Assembly: GCF_030409305.1 (NCBI RefSeq)
Contig: NZ_JAUFPQ010000018.1
Location: forward strand, 1 to 64,000
Direction: 5' to 3'
DNA length: 64,000 nt
From: Halomonas maura
GTDB lineage: Bacteria > Pseudomonadota > Gammaproteobacteria > Pseudomonadales > Halomonadaceae
Numbering within the stretch: position 1 is the stretch's first letter; the number at the start of each line of letters is the position of its first letter. Below are positions 19,603 through 31,777 of this stretch, piece by piece. The notes below the pieces were generated by a model. That model saw only the letters and a list, made by a program, of their open reading frames with translations, was not told where the DNA came from and did not search any database. The translations under genes were made by a program, and so were the position numbers.

Positions 19603-20403
19603 ATGCATCCCCCCCGCATCCTGCTCGGCGTCAACATCGACCATATCGCCACCCTGCGCCAGGCCCGCGGCACCCGCTATCCCGATCCCGTCCAGGCCGC
19701 CCTGCTGGCCGAGGAGGCCGGCGCCGACGGCATCACCGTGCACCTGCGCGAGGACCGTCGGCATATCCAGGAGCGCGACGTGCGCCTGCTGGCCGAGGTG
19801 CTCACGACCCGCATGAACCTCGAGATGGCGGTCACCGAGACGATGCTGGCGCTTGCCGAGACGCTTCGCCCGGCCCATGTCTGCCTGGTGCCCGAGAAGC
19901 GCGAGGAACTGACCACCGAGGGTGGCCTGGACGTGGCCGGTGGCGTCGAGGCCATCGCCGCGGCCTGTCGTCGGCTGGCCGAGGCGGGCTGCGAGGTCTC
20001 GCTGTTCATCGACCCCGAGCCCGCCCAGGTCGAGGCGGCGGCGCGCGCCGGGGCGCCGGTGATCGAGCTGCACACCGGGGCCTATGCCGAGGCGAGCGGC
20101 GCCGAGGCCGCCCGGGAGCACGCGCGCCTGGTGGCCGCGGCGGAGATGGCCGGAGAGCTGGGGCTGACTGTCAATGCGGGCCATGGCCTGCACTACCATA
20201 ATGTCGAGGCGATCGCCGCGATTCCCGGGCTCCACGAACTCAACATCGGTCACGCGATCATCGCCCGGGCGCTGTTCGTCGGCCTCAAGGAGGCCGTGGC
20301 CGAGATGAAGCGTCTGGCCATCGCCGGCCAGGAAGCCGGCCTGCTGGCGGCGCTCGACGAGCATGACCACGATCACGACGACGCGGGTGATTGCTGCCGA
20401 TGA
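19603..20403 (+). CDS. pdxJ: Pyridoxine 5'-phosphate synthase
   Basis: A 266-residue TIM-barrel enzyme making pyridoxine 5'-phosphate in the DXP-dependent vitamin B6 route. [61 protein letters not shown] and ELNIGHAI are all family signatures. A GAAGGAG ribosome site (19591-19597) sets the start. The tail [15 protein letters not shown] is not part of the barrel and looks like a metal-binding extension. It overlaps acpS by ATGA, the usual pdxJ-acpS pair. Confidence 0.96.
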   Translation: MHPPRILLGVNIDHIATLRQARGTRYPDPVQAALLAEEAGADGITVHLREDRRHIQERDVRLLAEVLTTRMNLEMAVTETMLALAETLRPAHVCLVPEKREELTTEGGLDVAGGVEAIAAACRRLAEAGCEVSLFIDPEPAQVEAAARAGAPVIELHTGAYAEASGAEAAREHARLVAAAEMAGELGLTVNAGHGLHYHNVEAIAAIPGLHELNIGHAIIARALFVGLKEAVAEMKRLAIAGQEAGLLAALDEHDHDHDDAGDCCR

Positions 20404-20716
20404 TCATCGGGGTGGGGACCGACATCGCCCGGGTGTCGCGCTTCGAGCGTGCCGTGGTGCGCCATGGCGAGCGCTTCGCCCACCGCCTGCTCGGCGACGA
20501 CGAATTGGCCCTGTTCCAGGCGCGGGGCCGGCCGGTGGCCTACCTGGCCAAGCGCTTCGCCGCCAAGGAGGCCTTCGTCAAGGCGCTAGGGACCGGCCTG
20601 CGACGGGGCATGCGCTGGACCGAGATCCAGGTGATCAACGATGCCATGGGGCGTCCCTCCCTGCTGCTGTCCGGCCAGGCCCATGACCTGGCCGAGGCGG
20701 CCGGCGTCAAGGCCCT

Positions 20717-23410
<2,694 letters not shown>

Positions 23411-23472
23411 CGGCGAGGCTCGTCGGGTGGCGGCGTGTCGAGGGCCAGTATGCCACAGCCGGGGGGGATGCC

Positions 23473-23501
23473 TGTCCAGTGCGGTCGGCCAAGGATATAA
23501 T
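23473..23501 (+). promoter_or_regulatory. Probable promoter of the cysM operon
   Basis: A perfect -10 TATAAT sits at 23496-23501. At 17-bp spacing the -35 position (23473-23478, TGTCCA) is poor, so it may need an activator or depend on the -10. The cysM ATG is 31 bp downstream of the -10, preceded by AGGAAGG. Confidence 0.5.
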
Positions 23502-23532
23502 GCCGACAAGACGTTTCCACTAGGAAGGTTGC

Positions 23533-24429
23533 ATGCATTTCCCCACCCTGGAGGAAACCATCGGCCATACGCCGCTGGTTCGCCTCACGCGTATCTCCGC
23601 CGGGCGCAACAATACCCTGCTGGCCAAGCTCGAGGGCCACAATCCGGCCGGCTCGGTGAAGGACCGCCCGGCGCTGTCCATGCTCCAGCAGGCCGAGCGG
23701 CGCGGCACCATTAGCCCTGGCGATACCCTCATCGAGGCCACCTCCGGCAACACCGGCATCGCCCTGGCCATGGCGGCCGCCATCAAGGGCTATCACCTGG
23801 TGCTGATCATGCCCGAGAGCGCCTCCGACGAACGCAAGCAGGCCATGGCCGCCTATGGCGCGGAGCTGATCGGCGTCAGCAAGGAAGGGGGCATGGAGGC
23901 GGCGCGGGACCTGGCCGAGACCATGATCGCGCGGGGCGAGGGCAAGCCGCTCGATCAGTTCGCCAACCCCGACAACCCGTTGGCCCACTATCAGGGCACC
24001 GGTCCCGAGCTATGGGAGCAGACGGGGGGCGCCATCACCCATTTCGTCAGCTCGATGGGCACCACCGGCACCATCATGGGCGTCTCCCGCTACCTCAAGG
24101 AGCGCGATCCCGCGGTACAGATCATCGGCCTGCAGCCCGCGGACGGTGCCAGCATCGCCGGCATCCGCCGCTGGCCCGAGGCCTACCTGCCGCGTATCTT
24201 CGAGCCGACCCGGGTCGACCGGGTGCTGGATATCGGCCAGGAGGAGGCCGAGGTGCACATGCGACGCCTGGCCCGGGAGGAGGGGATCCTCGCCGGCGTC
24301 TCGTCCGGCGGTGCCCTGGCGGGGGCCCTGCGCGTGGCCGAGGAGGTCGAGAACGCGGTGATCGTCTTCATCGTCTGCGACCGCGGCGACCGTTACCTGT
24401 CCACTGGCCTGTTCGCCCCGGAGTCCTGA
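23533..24429 (+). CDS. cysM: Cysteine synthase B (CysM)
   Basis: A 298-residue PLP enzyme that makes cysteine, or S-sulfocysteine from thiosulfate, from O-acetylserine. The PLP Lys43 is in [11 protein letters not shown], the substrate loop is [12 protein letters not shown] and the phosphate loop is [11 protein letters not shown]. The length and the Arg-rich [15 protein letters not shown] segment fit CysM rather than CysK. It is divergent from gacS and heads a tight operon, with rlmD starting 1 bp after its stop. Confidence 0.95.
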   Translation: MHFPTLEETIGHTPLVRLTRISAGRNNTLLAKLEGHNPAGSVKDRPALSMLQQAERRGTISPGDTLIEATSGNTGIALAMAAAIKGYHLVLIMPESASDERKQAMAAYGAELIGVSKEGGMEAARDLAETMIARGEGKPLDQFANPDNPLAHYQGTGPELWEQTGGAITHFVSSMGTTGTIMGVSRYLKERDPAVQIIGLQPADGASIAGIRRWPEAYLPRIFEPTRVDRVLDIGQEEAEVHMRRLAREEGILAGVSSGGALAGALRVAEEVENAVIVFIVCDRGDRYLSTGLFAPES

Positions 24430-24430
24430 G

Positions 24431-25867
24431 GTGGCGGGTCTTGGCAAGCGACGGCCCGCGCGGCCACGCTCCGGCGTGTCCGGCCTCCAGCAACGGCGCC
24501 GCGAGGCCCCCGCGTCCCCCCCGGGGGATGACGAGGGGGCGATCCTGACCATTCAGGGCCTCGCCCACGACGGCCGCGGCGTGGCGCGGACCGCGGCCGG
24601 CAAGACCGTCTTCGTCGACGGCGCATTGCCCGGCGAGCGGGTCGAGGTCGCGGTGCACCGCACTCGCCAGCGCTACGACGAGGCCCATGTACGGACCCTG
24701 GTCGAGGCCTCGCCGGAACGGGTCTCGCCACCCTGCGCCCACTTCGCCCGGTGCGGTGGTTGTGACCTCCAGCACTTGAGCATCGACGGCCAGCGGCGCC
24801 ACAAGCAGGCGGTGCTGCGCGAACTGCTGGCGCGGCAGGCCATCGCCCCGGCGGGGGAGCCCGAGCTGCTGGCGGATGCCGGCGAGGGCTATCGGCGTCG
24901 CGCCCGGCTCGGCGTCAAGGTCGATGGCGACGGCGGCGTGCATCTGGGGTTTCGGGCCCGGCACAGCCACCGGCTGGTGGATATCGAGAGCTGCCCGGTG
25001 CTGGTGCCGTCGCTGTCGGCCCTGCTGGCGCCGCTTCGCCGGCTGGTCGAGGGGCTCCAGGCGCCGCGCCAGGTCGGGCACCTGGAACTGCTGGCCAGCG
25101 ATGCCGGTGTGACCCTGGTGGTGCGCCAGCTGCGCGACCAGCCCACCGATACCGCCCGCTGGCGGGACTTCGCCGCGACTCGCGGCCTGCACCTGGCGCG
25201 CTGGGTCGGGCGCGAGGCGCCGGTCTTCGAGTGGCTGACCCCGCGCCCCGAGCTCGCCAGCCGCTTGCGGGTCGCCGCCCAAGAGGTCACCCTGTGCTTT
25301 TCCCCGGGGGACTTCCTGCAGGCCAACGAGGCCGTCAACCAGCGCATGGTGGCCACCGCCCTGGCCTGGCTGACGCCCCTCGCCGCCGGGGAACGGGTGC
25401 TGGACCTGTTCGCCGGGGTGGGCAACTTCAGCCTGCCGTTGGCCGCGCAGGGGGCGCGGGTGCAGGCCGTGGAAGGCAGCCCGGCGATGGTCGCGCGCCT
25501 GGCCGACAATGCCCACCGCAACGGTCTCGCGGTGGAGGCCCGCCAGGCGGACCTCACCGACGGCGCCGCCTGCCGGGCGCTGCTGGCGGAGTCGGAAGCG
25601 GAGACGGTGGTCCTCGATCCGCCCCGGGACGGCGCGGAGACGGCCTGCCGCCTGCTGGCCCGGCACCCGGTGCCCCGGGTGCTCTACATCTCCTGCGATC
25701 CGGCCACCCTGGCCCGGGATGCGGCGTCGCTCGTGCGGGCCGGCTATGTCGTCAGCCGGTGGGCGGTGGCCGACATGTTCGCCCATACCGCCCACCTGGA
25801 ATCCATGCTGCTGCTCGAGAGCCCCCACGCCGGGCAGCCGCACCAAGGAGCCACAACCGATGGTTAA
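24431..25867 (+). CDS. rlmD: 23S rRNA (uracil-1939-C5)-methyltransferase RlmD
   Basis: A 478-residue SAM-dependent RNA methyltransferase. A TRAM RNA-binding domain spans about 33-92. The iron-sulfur cysteines are Cys102, Cys108, Cys111 and Cys188. The Rossmann motif is VLDLFAGVGNFSLPLA, and the catalytic region has VLDPPRDGA and ISCDPATLARD, which supplies the nucleophilic Cys. The start is GTG 24431 with a 30-residue basic extension; a shorter start cannot be excluded. It overlaps relA by 8 bp. Confidence 0.94.
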   Translation: MAGLGKRRPARPRSGVSGLQQRRREAPASPPGDDEGAILTIQGLAHDGRGVARTAAGKTVFVDGALPGERVEVAVHRTRQRYDEAHVRTLVEASPERVSPPCAHFARCGGCDLQHLSIDGQRRHKQAVLRELLARQAIAPAGEPELLADAGEGYRRRARLGVKVDGDGGVHLGFRARHSHRLVDIESCPVLVPSLSALLAPLRRLVEGLQAPRQVGHLELLASDAGVTLVVRQLRDQPTDTARWRDFAATRGLHLARWVGREAPVFEWLTPRPELASRLRVAAQEVTLCFSPGDFLQANEAVNQRMVATALAWLTPLAAGERVLDLFAGVGNFSLPLAAQGARVQAVEGSPAMVARLADNAHRNGLAVEARQADLTDGAACRALLAESEAETVVLDPPRDGAETACRLLARHPVPRVLYISCDPATLARDAASLVRAGYVVSRWAVADMFAHTAHLESMLLLESPHAGQPHQGATTDG

Positions 25868-28139
25868 AGTGCGGGAAGACCAGCCGCTGGCCGAGGATGG
25901 CCGGGTCGACATCGCGCAATGGGTCGAGCGCCTGCAGGAAGACGTCAAGCTGCCCGCCCCGGACGAGATGCGCACCGCCTGCGCGCTGGCCCAGCGCCTG
26001 GAACTGGAGTCCGAGCGGCCCCACAAGGCCTGGCTCATGGACGGCTCGAGCTTTCGCATGGGCCTGGAGATGGCGGACATCCTCGGCGAACTGCGCCTCG
26101 ACCAGCCGGCCCTCGAGGCCGCCGTGCTGTATCGCGCGGTGCGCGAGGGGCTGATCGGCCTGGAGGAGGTCGGCAAGCGCTTCGGCACCGAGGTCGCCGG
26201 CCTGATCGACGGGGTACTGCAGATGGCCGCCATCAGCACCTCCCAGATGCCCAGCCAGGGGCTGATCCAGCACGACCAGCAGGACAACCTGCGCAAGATG
26301 CTGGTCAACATGATCGACGACGTGCGGGTGGCGCTGATCAAGATCGCCGAGCGGACCTGTGCCCTGCGCCAGGTCCGCGACGCCCCTCGCGAGAAGCGCC
26401 TGCAGGTGGCCCGCGAAGTCTTCGACATCTACGCCCCGCTGGCCCACCGGCTGGGCATCGGCCACCTCAAGTGGGAGCTGGAGGACCTGTCCTTCCGCTA
26501 TCTCCACGAGGACGACTACAAGGCCATCGCCCGCCAGCTGGCCGAGAAGCGCCTCGACCGCGACCGCTACATCCACGACGTGGTGGAGACGCTGAAGTCA
26601 CTGATGGACGCCCAGGGCATCCATCGCTATCAGGTGGACGGCCGGGCCAAGCATATCTACTCGATCTGGCGGAAGATGAAGCGCAAGCGCATCGACTTCT
26701 CCCAGGTCCACGACATCCGCGCGGTGCGGATCCTGGTGCCCGAGGTCAACGACTGCTACACGGTGCTCGGCATCGTGCATTCGCGCTGGCATCACGTGCC
26801 CAACGAGTTCGACGACTACATCGCCAACCCCAAGAAGAACGGCTACCAGTCGCTGCATACCGCGGTCTTCGGCCCGGAGGGCAAGGTGCTGGAGATCCAG
26901 ATCCGCACCTTCGCCATGCATGAGGAGGCCGAGCTCGGGGTCTGTGCCCACTGGCGATACAAGGGCCACGATACCAGTGCCCGCAGCGCCAGCTACGAGG
27001 AGAAGATCGCCTGGCTGCGGCAGGTGCTGGAATGGCAGGAGGAGGTCGGCGACTTCGGCAACATCCGCGAGGGGCTGTCCAGCGACGTGGCCCCGGACCG
27101 CATCTACGTGTTCACCCCGGACGGCCATGTCATCGACCTGCCGCGGGTAGCCACCCCCATCGACTTCGCCTACCGGGTGCACACCGAGGTGGGCCACCGC
27201 TGCCGGGGTGCCAAGGTCAACGGGCGCATCGTGCCGCTGACCTATCGGCTCAAGACCGGCCAGCAGGTGGAGATCCTCACCGCCAGCAAGAGCGGGCCGA
27301 GCCGTGACTGGCTCAACCCCAGCCTCGGCTACGTCTGCACCTCGCGGGCCCGGGCCAAGATCCAGGCCTGGTTCAAGCACCAGGCCCGGGACCGCAACCT
27401 CGAGGAGGGGCGGGCCCTGTTCGAGCGCGAGATGAAGCGCCTCGACGTCGAGGACATGGACCTCACCCGGCTCGCCAACAAGGTCAACTACAGCGGCCCC
27501 GATGACATGTATGCGGCGCTCGGGGCCGGCGACCTGCGCATCGGCCAGGTGCTGCACCAGGCCCAGCAGCTGTTCGGCGAATCCGACGACCAGGAGCAGC
27601 TCGACAAGCTGCTGGCCAAGCCGCGCAAGGCCGCCGGCAAGGGCGGCAGCGGCGACATCACCGTGCTCGGGGTCGGCAACCTCAAGACCAGCATGGCCAA
27701 CTGCTGCCACCCGGTGCCCGGCGAGGCCATCGTCGGCTTCATCACCCAGGGACGCGGGGTCACCGTGCACCGCGAGGACTGCCCCAACATCCTGCAGCTG
27801 CGCCTCGACGAGCCCCAGCGGGTGATCGAGGTGGAGTGGGGCGAGCGGGCCCGCACCCAGTATCCGGTGGATATCGAGATCCAGGCCTGGGACCGCTCGG
27901 GCCTGCTGCGCGATGTCACCGGCGTACTCGGCCACGAGAAGGTCAACGTGCTGTCGGTGAACACCCTGACCGACACCGACGATGGCATCGCCCGCATGGC
28001 GATCACTCTGGAGGTCGATGGGCTGGAAACCCTGGGCCGGCTGTTCTCGCGCATCCAGCAGCTACCCAACGTCATCGAGGTGCGTCGCCTGCGGGCCGGC
28101 GCCAAGGGCAAGAAGAAACGCGGGAGCAAGCGGGCATGA
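25860..28139 (+). CDS. relA: GTP pyrophosphokinase RelA
   Basis: A 759-residue stringent-response synthetase that makes (p)ppGpp when uncharged tRNA sits on the ribosome. The N-terminal hydrolase domain lacks the HD catalytic pair (AAVLYRAVREG), which marks RelA rather than SpoT. The synthetase holds KHIYSIWRKMKRK and DDYIANPKKNGYQSLHTAV, then LEIQIRTFAMHEEAELGVCAHWRYK. TGS (about 395-455), a cysteine-containing ZFD/CC region (MANCCHPVPGEAIVGF) and an ACT domain end the protein. The order rlmD-relA-mazG is conserved in Pseudomonas. Confidence 0.96.
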   Translation: MVKVREDQPLAEDGRVDIAQWVERLQEDVKLPAPDEMRTACALAQRLELESERPHKAWLMDGSSFRMGLEMADILGELRLDQPALEAAVLYRAVREGLIGLEEVGKRFGTEVAGLIDGVLQMAAISTSQMPSQGLIQHDQQDNLRKMLVNMIDDVRVALIKIAERTCALRQVRDAPREKRLQVAREVFDIYAPLAHRLGIGHLKWELEDLSFRYLHEDDYKAIARQLAEKRLDRDRYIHDVVETLKSLMDAQGIHRYQVDGRAKHIYSIWRKMKRKRIDFSQVHDIRAVRILVPEVNDCYTVLGIVHSRWHHVPNEFDDYIANPKKNGYQSLHTAVFGPEGKVLEIQIRTFAMHEEAELGVCAHWRYKGHDTSARSASYEEKIAWLRQVLEWQEEVGDFGNIREGLSSDVAPDRIYVFTPDGHVIDLPRVATPIDFAYRVHTEVGHRCRGAKVNGRIVPLTYRLKTGQQVEILTASKSGPSRDWLNPSLGYVCTSRARAKIQAWFKHQARDRNLEEGRALFEREMKRLDVEDMDLTRLANKVNYSGPDDMYAALGAGDLRIGQVLHQAQQLFGESDDQEQLDKLLAKPRKAAGKGGSGDITVLGVGNLKTSMANCCHPVPGEAIVGFITQGRGVTVHREDCPNILQLRLDEPQRVIEVEWGERARTQYPVDIEIQAWDRSGLLRDVTGVLGHEKVNVLSVNTLTDTDDGIARMAITLEVDGLETLGRLFSRIQQLPNVIEVRRLRAGAKGKKKRGSKRA

Positions 28140-29005
28140 GTGAGCGACGCTACGGTCTCGACGACCTGCTGACCCTGATGGCGGTGCTGCGCGACCCCGA
28201 GCGGGGCTGTCCCTGGGACGTCAGGCAGGACTGGGACAGCATCGTCCCCCACACCCTGGAAGAGGCCTACGAGGTGGCCGACGCCATCGAGCGGCGCGCC
28301 TTCGAGGAGCTGCCCGGCGAGCTCGGTGACCTGCTCTTCCAGGTGGTCTACTACAGCCAGTTCGCCGCCGAGGAGGGCCGCTTCGACTTCCGCGACGTGG
28401 TGCACACCCTCACCGCCAAGATGCTGCACCGCCATCCCCATGTGTTTCCCGACGGCAGCCTGGCGTCGCGCCGCGAGGGGATGAGCGCCGCCGAGGTGGA
28501 GACCCGGCAGGTGCATTCCCGCTGGGAGTCGCTCAAGGCCGAGGAGCGCGACGCGCGCACCGAGGCGGCCACGGCCTCGGTGCTGGACGACGTGCCGCGC
28601 ACCCTGCCGGCGCTGTCCCGCGCCGCCAAGCTCTCCAAGCGCGCCGCCCGGGTCGGCTTCGACTGGCCGGACAGCCGCGGGGTGATCGCCAAGCTGCGCG
28701 AGGAGCTCGCCGAGGTCGAGGCGGCGCTGGCCGCGGGGGACCGGGAGCATGCCGCGGAGGAGGTCGGTGACCTGCTGTTCGCCACCGTCAACCTGGCCCG
28801 GACCCTCGGGACCGACCCCGAGCGCTGCCTGCGCGCCACCAACGGCAAGTTCGAGCGTCGCTTCCGCCATGTGGAAGCCGCCCTGGCCGGAGAGGGCACG
28901 CCGCTGGCCGAGGCCGGGCTCGCGCGCATGGAACATCACTGGCAGGCCGCCAAGCGTCAGGAATCCACAGGCACAACACACTCGGAAGGAGACTCCCCGA
29001 CATGA
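28136..29005 (+). CDS. mazG: Nucleoside triphosphate pyrophosphohydrolase MazG
   Basis: A 289-residue all-alpha NTP pyrophosphatase with two MazG domains. The first is marked by CPWDVRQDWDSIVPHTLEEAYEV and ELGDLLFQVVYYSQFA, the second by KLREELAEVEAALA and EEVGDLLFATVNLAR; both carry the EExxE/ExxD metal acids. It cleans damaged nucleotides and can lower (p)ppGpp, which fits its 4-bp overlap with relA. It also overlaps ppc by ATGA, an unusual link to carbon metabolism. Confidence 0.95.
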   Translation: MSERRYGLDDLLTLMAVLRDPERGCPWDVRQDWDSIVPHTLEEAYEVADAIERRAFEELPGELGDLLFQVVYYSQFAAEEGRFDFRDVVHTLTAKMLHRHPHVFPDGSLASRREGMSAAEVETRQVHSRWESLKAEERDARTEAATASVLDDVPRTLPALSRAAKLSKRAARVGFDWPDSRGVIAKLREELAEVEAALAAGDREHAAEEVGDLLFATVNLARTLGTDPERCLRATNGKFERRFRHVEAALAGEGTPLAEAGLARMEHHWQAAKRQESTGTTHSEGDSPT

Positions 29006-31650
29006 GTGACGACCTGCACGAGTCGCTGCGCGACAATGTCCGCATCCTGGGCGACAGCCTGGGGCGCACCATCGCCGATGACCTGGGCGAGGGCTTCGTC
29101 GACCGCATCGAGTCCATCCGCGCCCTCGCCAAGCAGGGACGCCAGGGCGAGGCCGACAGTCGCCGCCAGCTGATCGACTACCTGCGTGGGCTCCCCGACA
29201 GCGACCTGCTGCCGGTGACCCGGGCCTTCAACCAGTTCCTCAACCTGGCCAATATCGCCGAGCAGCACTACCGGGCGCGCTTCCGCCGGGTCGAGGACTA
29301 CAAGCCGGGGGCCCAGCCGGTGCTCGGCGAGCTGCTCGAGCGCGCCCGGGGCGAGGGCCATTCGCCCCGCCAGCTGGTCGAGACCCTGTCCAACATGCGG
29401 GTCGAGCTGGTGCTGACCGCGCATCCCACCGAGGTCATCCGCCGCACCCTGATCCAGAAGTACGACGCCATCGATGACTGCCTGACCGCCATCGAGTCCT
29501 CCACCGACTACCCCGAGCGCGGTGCCCGGGCCCAGGGGCGCCTCGAGGAGCTGATCAGCCAGGCCTGGCACACCGACGAGATCCGCCACGAGCGCCCGAC
29601 CCCGGTGGACGAGGCCAAGTGGGGCTTCGCGGTGATCGAGAACTCGCTGTGGCAGGCGGTGCCCGACTTCCACCGTGACCTGGACAACCTGCTGCTGGAC
29701 ACCGCCGGCGAGCGGCTGCCGCTGGACGCCGCCCCGCTGCGCTTCGCTTCCTGGATGGGCGGGGACCGTGACGGCAACCCCAACGTCACCGCCAAGGTGA
29801 CCCGGGAAGTGCTGCTGCTGGGCCGCTGGATGGCGGCGGACCTCTACCTCCGGGATCTCGAGCAGCTCAAGACCGAGCTGTCGATGTGGAAGGCCAACAG
29901 TGCCCTGCGGGCCGAGGTGGGGGAGGTCGCCGAGCCCTACCGGGAACTGCTCAAGCGGCTGCTCGCCAAGGTCGAGGCCACCCGGGACTGGGCCAAGGCC
30001 CAGCTCGACGGCAGGACCCACGATGGTGGCCCGATCATCGAGACCCGCGACCAGCTCTATGCCCCGCTGCTGGCCTGCTACCGTTCGCTGTGCGACGTGG
30101 GCCTCGACACCATCGCCAATGGCGTGTTGCTCGACACCCTGCGCCGGGTGGCGGTGTTCGGCGTCACCCTGACCAAGCTCGACCTGCGCCAGGAGGCCAG
30201 CCGTCACGCCCAGGCCCTGGAGGAGCTCACCGAGGGGCTCGGCCTGGGCCACTATCGTGACTGGAGCGAGGAGCAGCGCCAGGCCTTCCTGCTCGACGAG
30301 CTGGCCTCGCGGCGTCCGCTGATCCCGCGCCGCTGGGAGTGCTCGGCGGAGACCCGCGAGGTCCTGGATACCTTCCGGGTCATCGCCTCCGAGCATGCCG
30401 AGGCGCTCGGCACCTACATCATCTCGATGGCCGCCCAGCCCTCCGACGTGCTGGCCGTGGCGCTGCTGATGAAGGAGGTCGGCGGCAACGTCACCCTGCC
30501 CATCGCGCCGCTGTTCGAGACCCTCGACGACCTCAACCGCGCCGGTGACGTCATCGACCGCCTGCTGGCGCTGCCCGGCTATCGTGCCCTGGCCGGCGAC
30601 CGCCAGGAGGTGATGATCGGCTACTCGGACTCCGCCAAGGACGCCGGCCAGCTGGCCGCGGCCTGGGCCCAGTACCGGGCCCAGGAGGCGCTGGTCGAGG
30701 TGTGCCGCCAGCATGGCGCCGACCTGACGCTCTTTCACGGCCGCGGGGGCACCGTGGGCCGTGGCGGGGGGCCCGCCCACGCGGCCATCCTCTCCCAGCC
30801 GCCGGGCTCGGTGAACGGCAGCCTGCGGGTGACCGAGCAGGGCGAGATGATCCGCTTCAAGTTCGGCCAGCCCGAGATCGCCCTGCGTTCCATGGAGATC
30901 TACACCTGTGCGGTGCTCGAGGCCTCGCTGCTGCCACCGCCGACCCCCGAGCCGGCCTGGCGGGAGGAGATGGATCGGCTGGCCGGGATCGCCCACAGTG
31001 CCTACGTCAGCGTGGTGCGCGAGGATCCCGACTTCGTGCCCTACTTCCGCTCGGTGACCCCGGAAGGCGCCCTGGGGCGCTTGCCCCTGGGCTCGCGGCC
31101 GGCCAAGCGGCGCCAGGATGGCGGCGTGGAGACCCTGCGCGCCATTCCGTGGATCTTCGCCTGGACCCAGACCCGCCTGATGCTGCCGGCCTGGCTGGGC
31201 AGTGGCGAGGCCTTCGCCACGCGGCTGGAGGAGGAGGGCGGCCTCGAGGTGTTGCGCGAGATGCGCGACCGCTGGCCCTTCTTCGGCACCTACCTGGACA
31301 TGCTGGAGATGCTGCTGGCCAAGGCCGACGTGGGCATCGCCACCTACTACGAGAACCGCCTGGTGGACGAGCCCGCCCTCGAGGCCCTGGGGGCCCGGCT
31401 GAGGGAGCGCTTCGGTCGACTCAGCGAGGGGGTGCTGCAGATCCTCGACCAGCAGGAGCTGCTCGAGAGCACGCCATTGATCCGCCAGGCGGTGGAGGTA
31501 CGCAACCCCTACATCGATCCCCTGCACGGCCTCCAGGCCGAACTCCTGCAGCGTAACCGGGACGCCGACGGGGCGATCAGCGCCGATCTCTCCCGGGCCC
31601 TGATGGTGACCATGGCGGGGATCGCCGCCGGCCTGCGCAACACCGGCTGA
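29002..31650 (+). CDS. ppc: Phosphoenolpyruvate carboxylase
   Basis: An 882-residue enzyme (E. coli 883) that carboxylates PEP to oxaloacetate to refill the TCA cycle. LTAHPTEVIRRT carries the first catalytic His, FASWMGGDRDGNPNVT the second region, GYSDSAKDAG the PEP/bicarbonate site, and FHGRGGTVGRGGGP the flexible catalytic loop. It ends NTG, matching the conserved C-terminal Gly. AGGAGACTC before the ATG (28987-28995) is a strong ribosome site. It is the last gene of the cysM operon, closed by the terminator at 31717-31749. Confidence 0.97.
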   Translation: MSDDLHESLRDNVRILGDSLGRTIADDLGEGFVDRIESIRALAKQGRQGEADSRRQLIDYLRGLPDSDLLPVTRAFNQFLNLANIAEQHYRARFRRVEDYKPGAQPVLGELLERARGEGHSPRQLVETLSNMRVELVLTAHPTEVIRRTLIQKYDAIDDCLTAIESSTDYPERGARAQGRLEELISQAWHTDEIRHERPTPVDEAKWGFAVIENSLWQAVPDFHRDLDNLLLDTAGERLPLDAAPLRFASWMGGDRDGNPNVTAKVTREVLLLGRWMAADLYLRDLEQLKTELSMWKANSALRAEVGEVAEPYRELLKRLLAKVEATRDWAKAQLDGRTHDGGPIIETRDQLYAPLLACYRSLCDVGLDTIANGVLLDTLRRVAVFGVTLTKLDLRQEASRHAQALEELTEGLGLGHYRDWSEEQRQAFLLDELASRRPLIPRRWECSAETREVLDTFRVIASEHAEALGTYIISMAAQPSDVLAVALLMKEVGGNVTLPIAPLFETLDDLNRAGDVIDRLLALPGYRALAGDRQEVMIGYSDSAKDAGQLAAAWAQYRAQEALVEVCRQHGADLTLFHGRGGTVGRGGGPAHAAILSQPPGSVNGSLRVTEQGEMIRFKFGQPEIALRSMEIYTCAVLEASLLPPPTPEPAWREEMDRLAGIAHSAYVSVVREDPDFVPYFRSVTPEGALGRLPLGSRPAKRRQDGGVETLRAIPWIFAWTQTRLMLPAWLGSGEAFATRLEEEGGLEVLREMRDRWPFFGTYLDMLEMLLAKADVGIATYYENRLVDEPALEALGARLRERFGRLSEGVLQILDQQELLESTPLIRQAVEVRNPYIDPLHGLQAELLQRNRDADGAISADLSRALMVTMAGIAAGLRNTG

Positions 31651-31713
31651 GCCCGGGCTTCGCCCGGGAGCGTGAAGCCGGAAGAGCGCCGCTTCGCGGC
31701 TGGCAGCGGGAAG
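31651..31713 (+). repeat. Dispersed hairpin repeat, copy C (two units in tandem)
   Basis: The first unit has the perfect hairpin CCCGGGC-TTC-GCCCGGG (31652-31668) followed by AGCGTGAAG. The second unit (31681-31713) is GAAGAGC, GCCGC-TTC-GCGGC (31688-31700) and TGGCAGCGGGAAG. Against copies A and B the stem changes from GGCGC/GCGCC to GCCGC/GCGGC: two paired changes that keep the fold. Confidence 0.7.
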
Positions 31714-31716
31714 CAC

Positions 31717-31749
31717 AACCGCCTCCGTGGCAAGGCCACGGAGGCGGTT
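31717..31749 (+). terminator. Intrinsic terminator after ppc
   Basis: A perfect 15-bp stem (31717-31731 with 31735-31749) with an AAG loop, ending in GGTT and then TCATT. The T-tract is short on both strands, but the stem is strong and lies between convergent genes (ppc and the outer-membrane protein gene), so it probably acts in both directions. Confidence 0.75.
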
Positions 31750-31777
31750 TCATTAACGCTGCCTTCCGGCTGATCGC

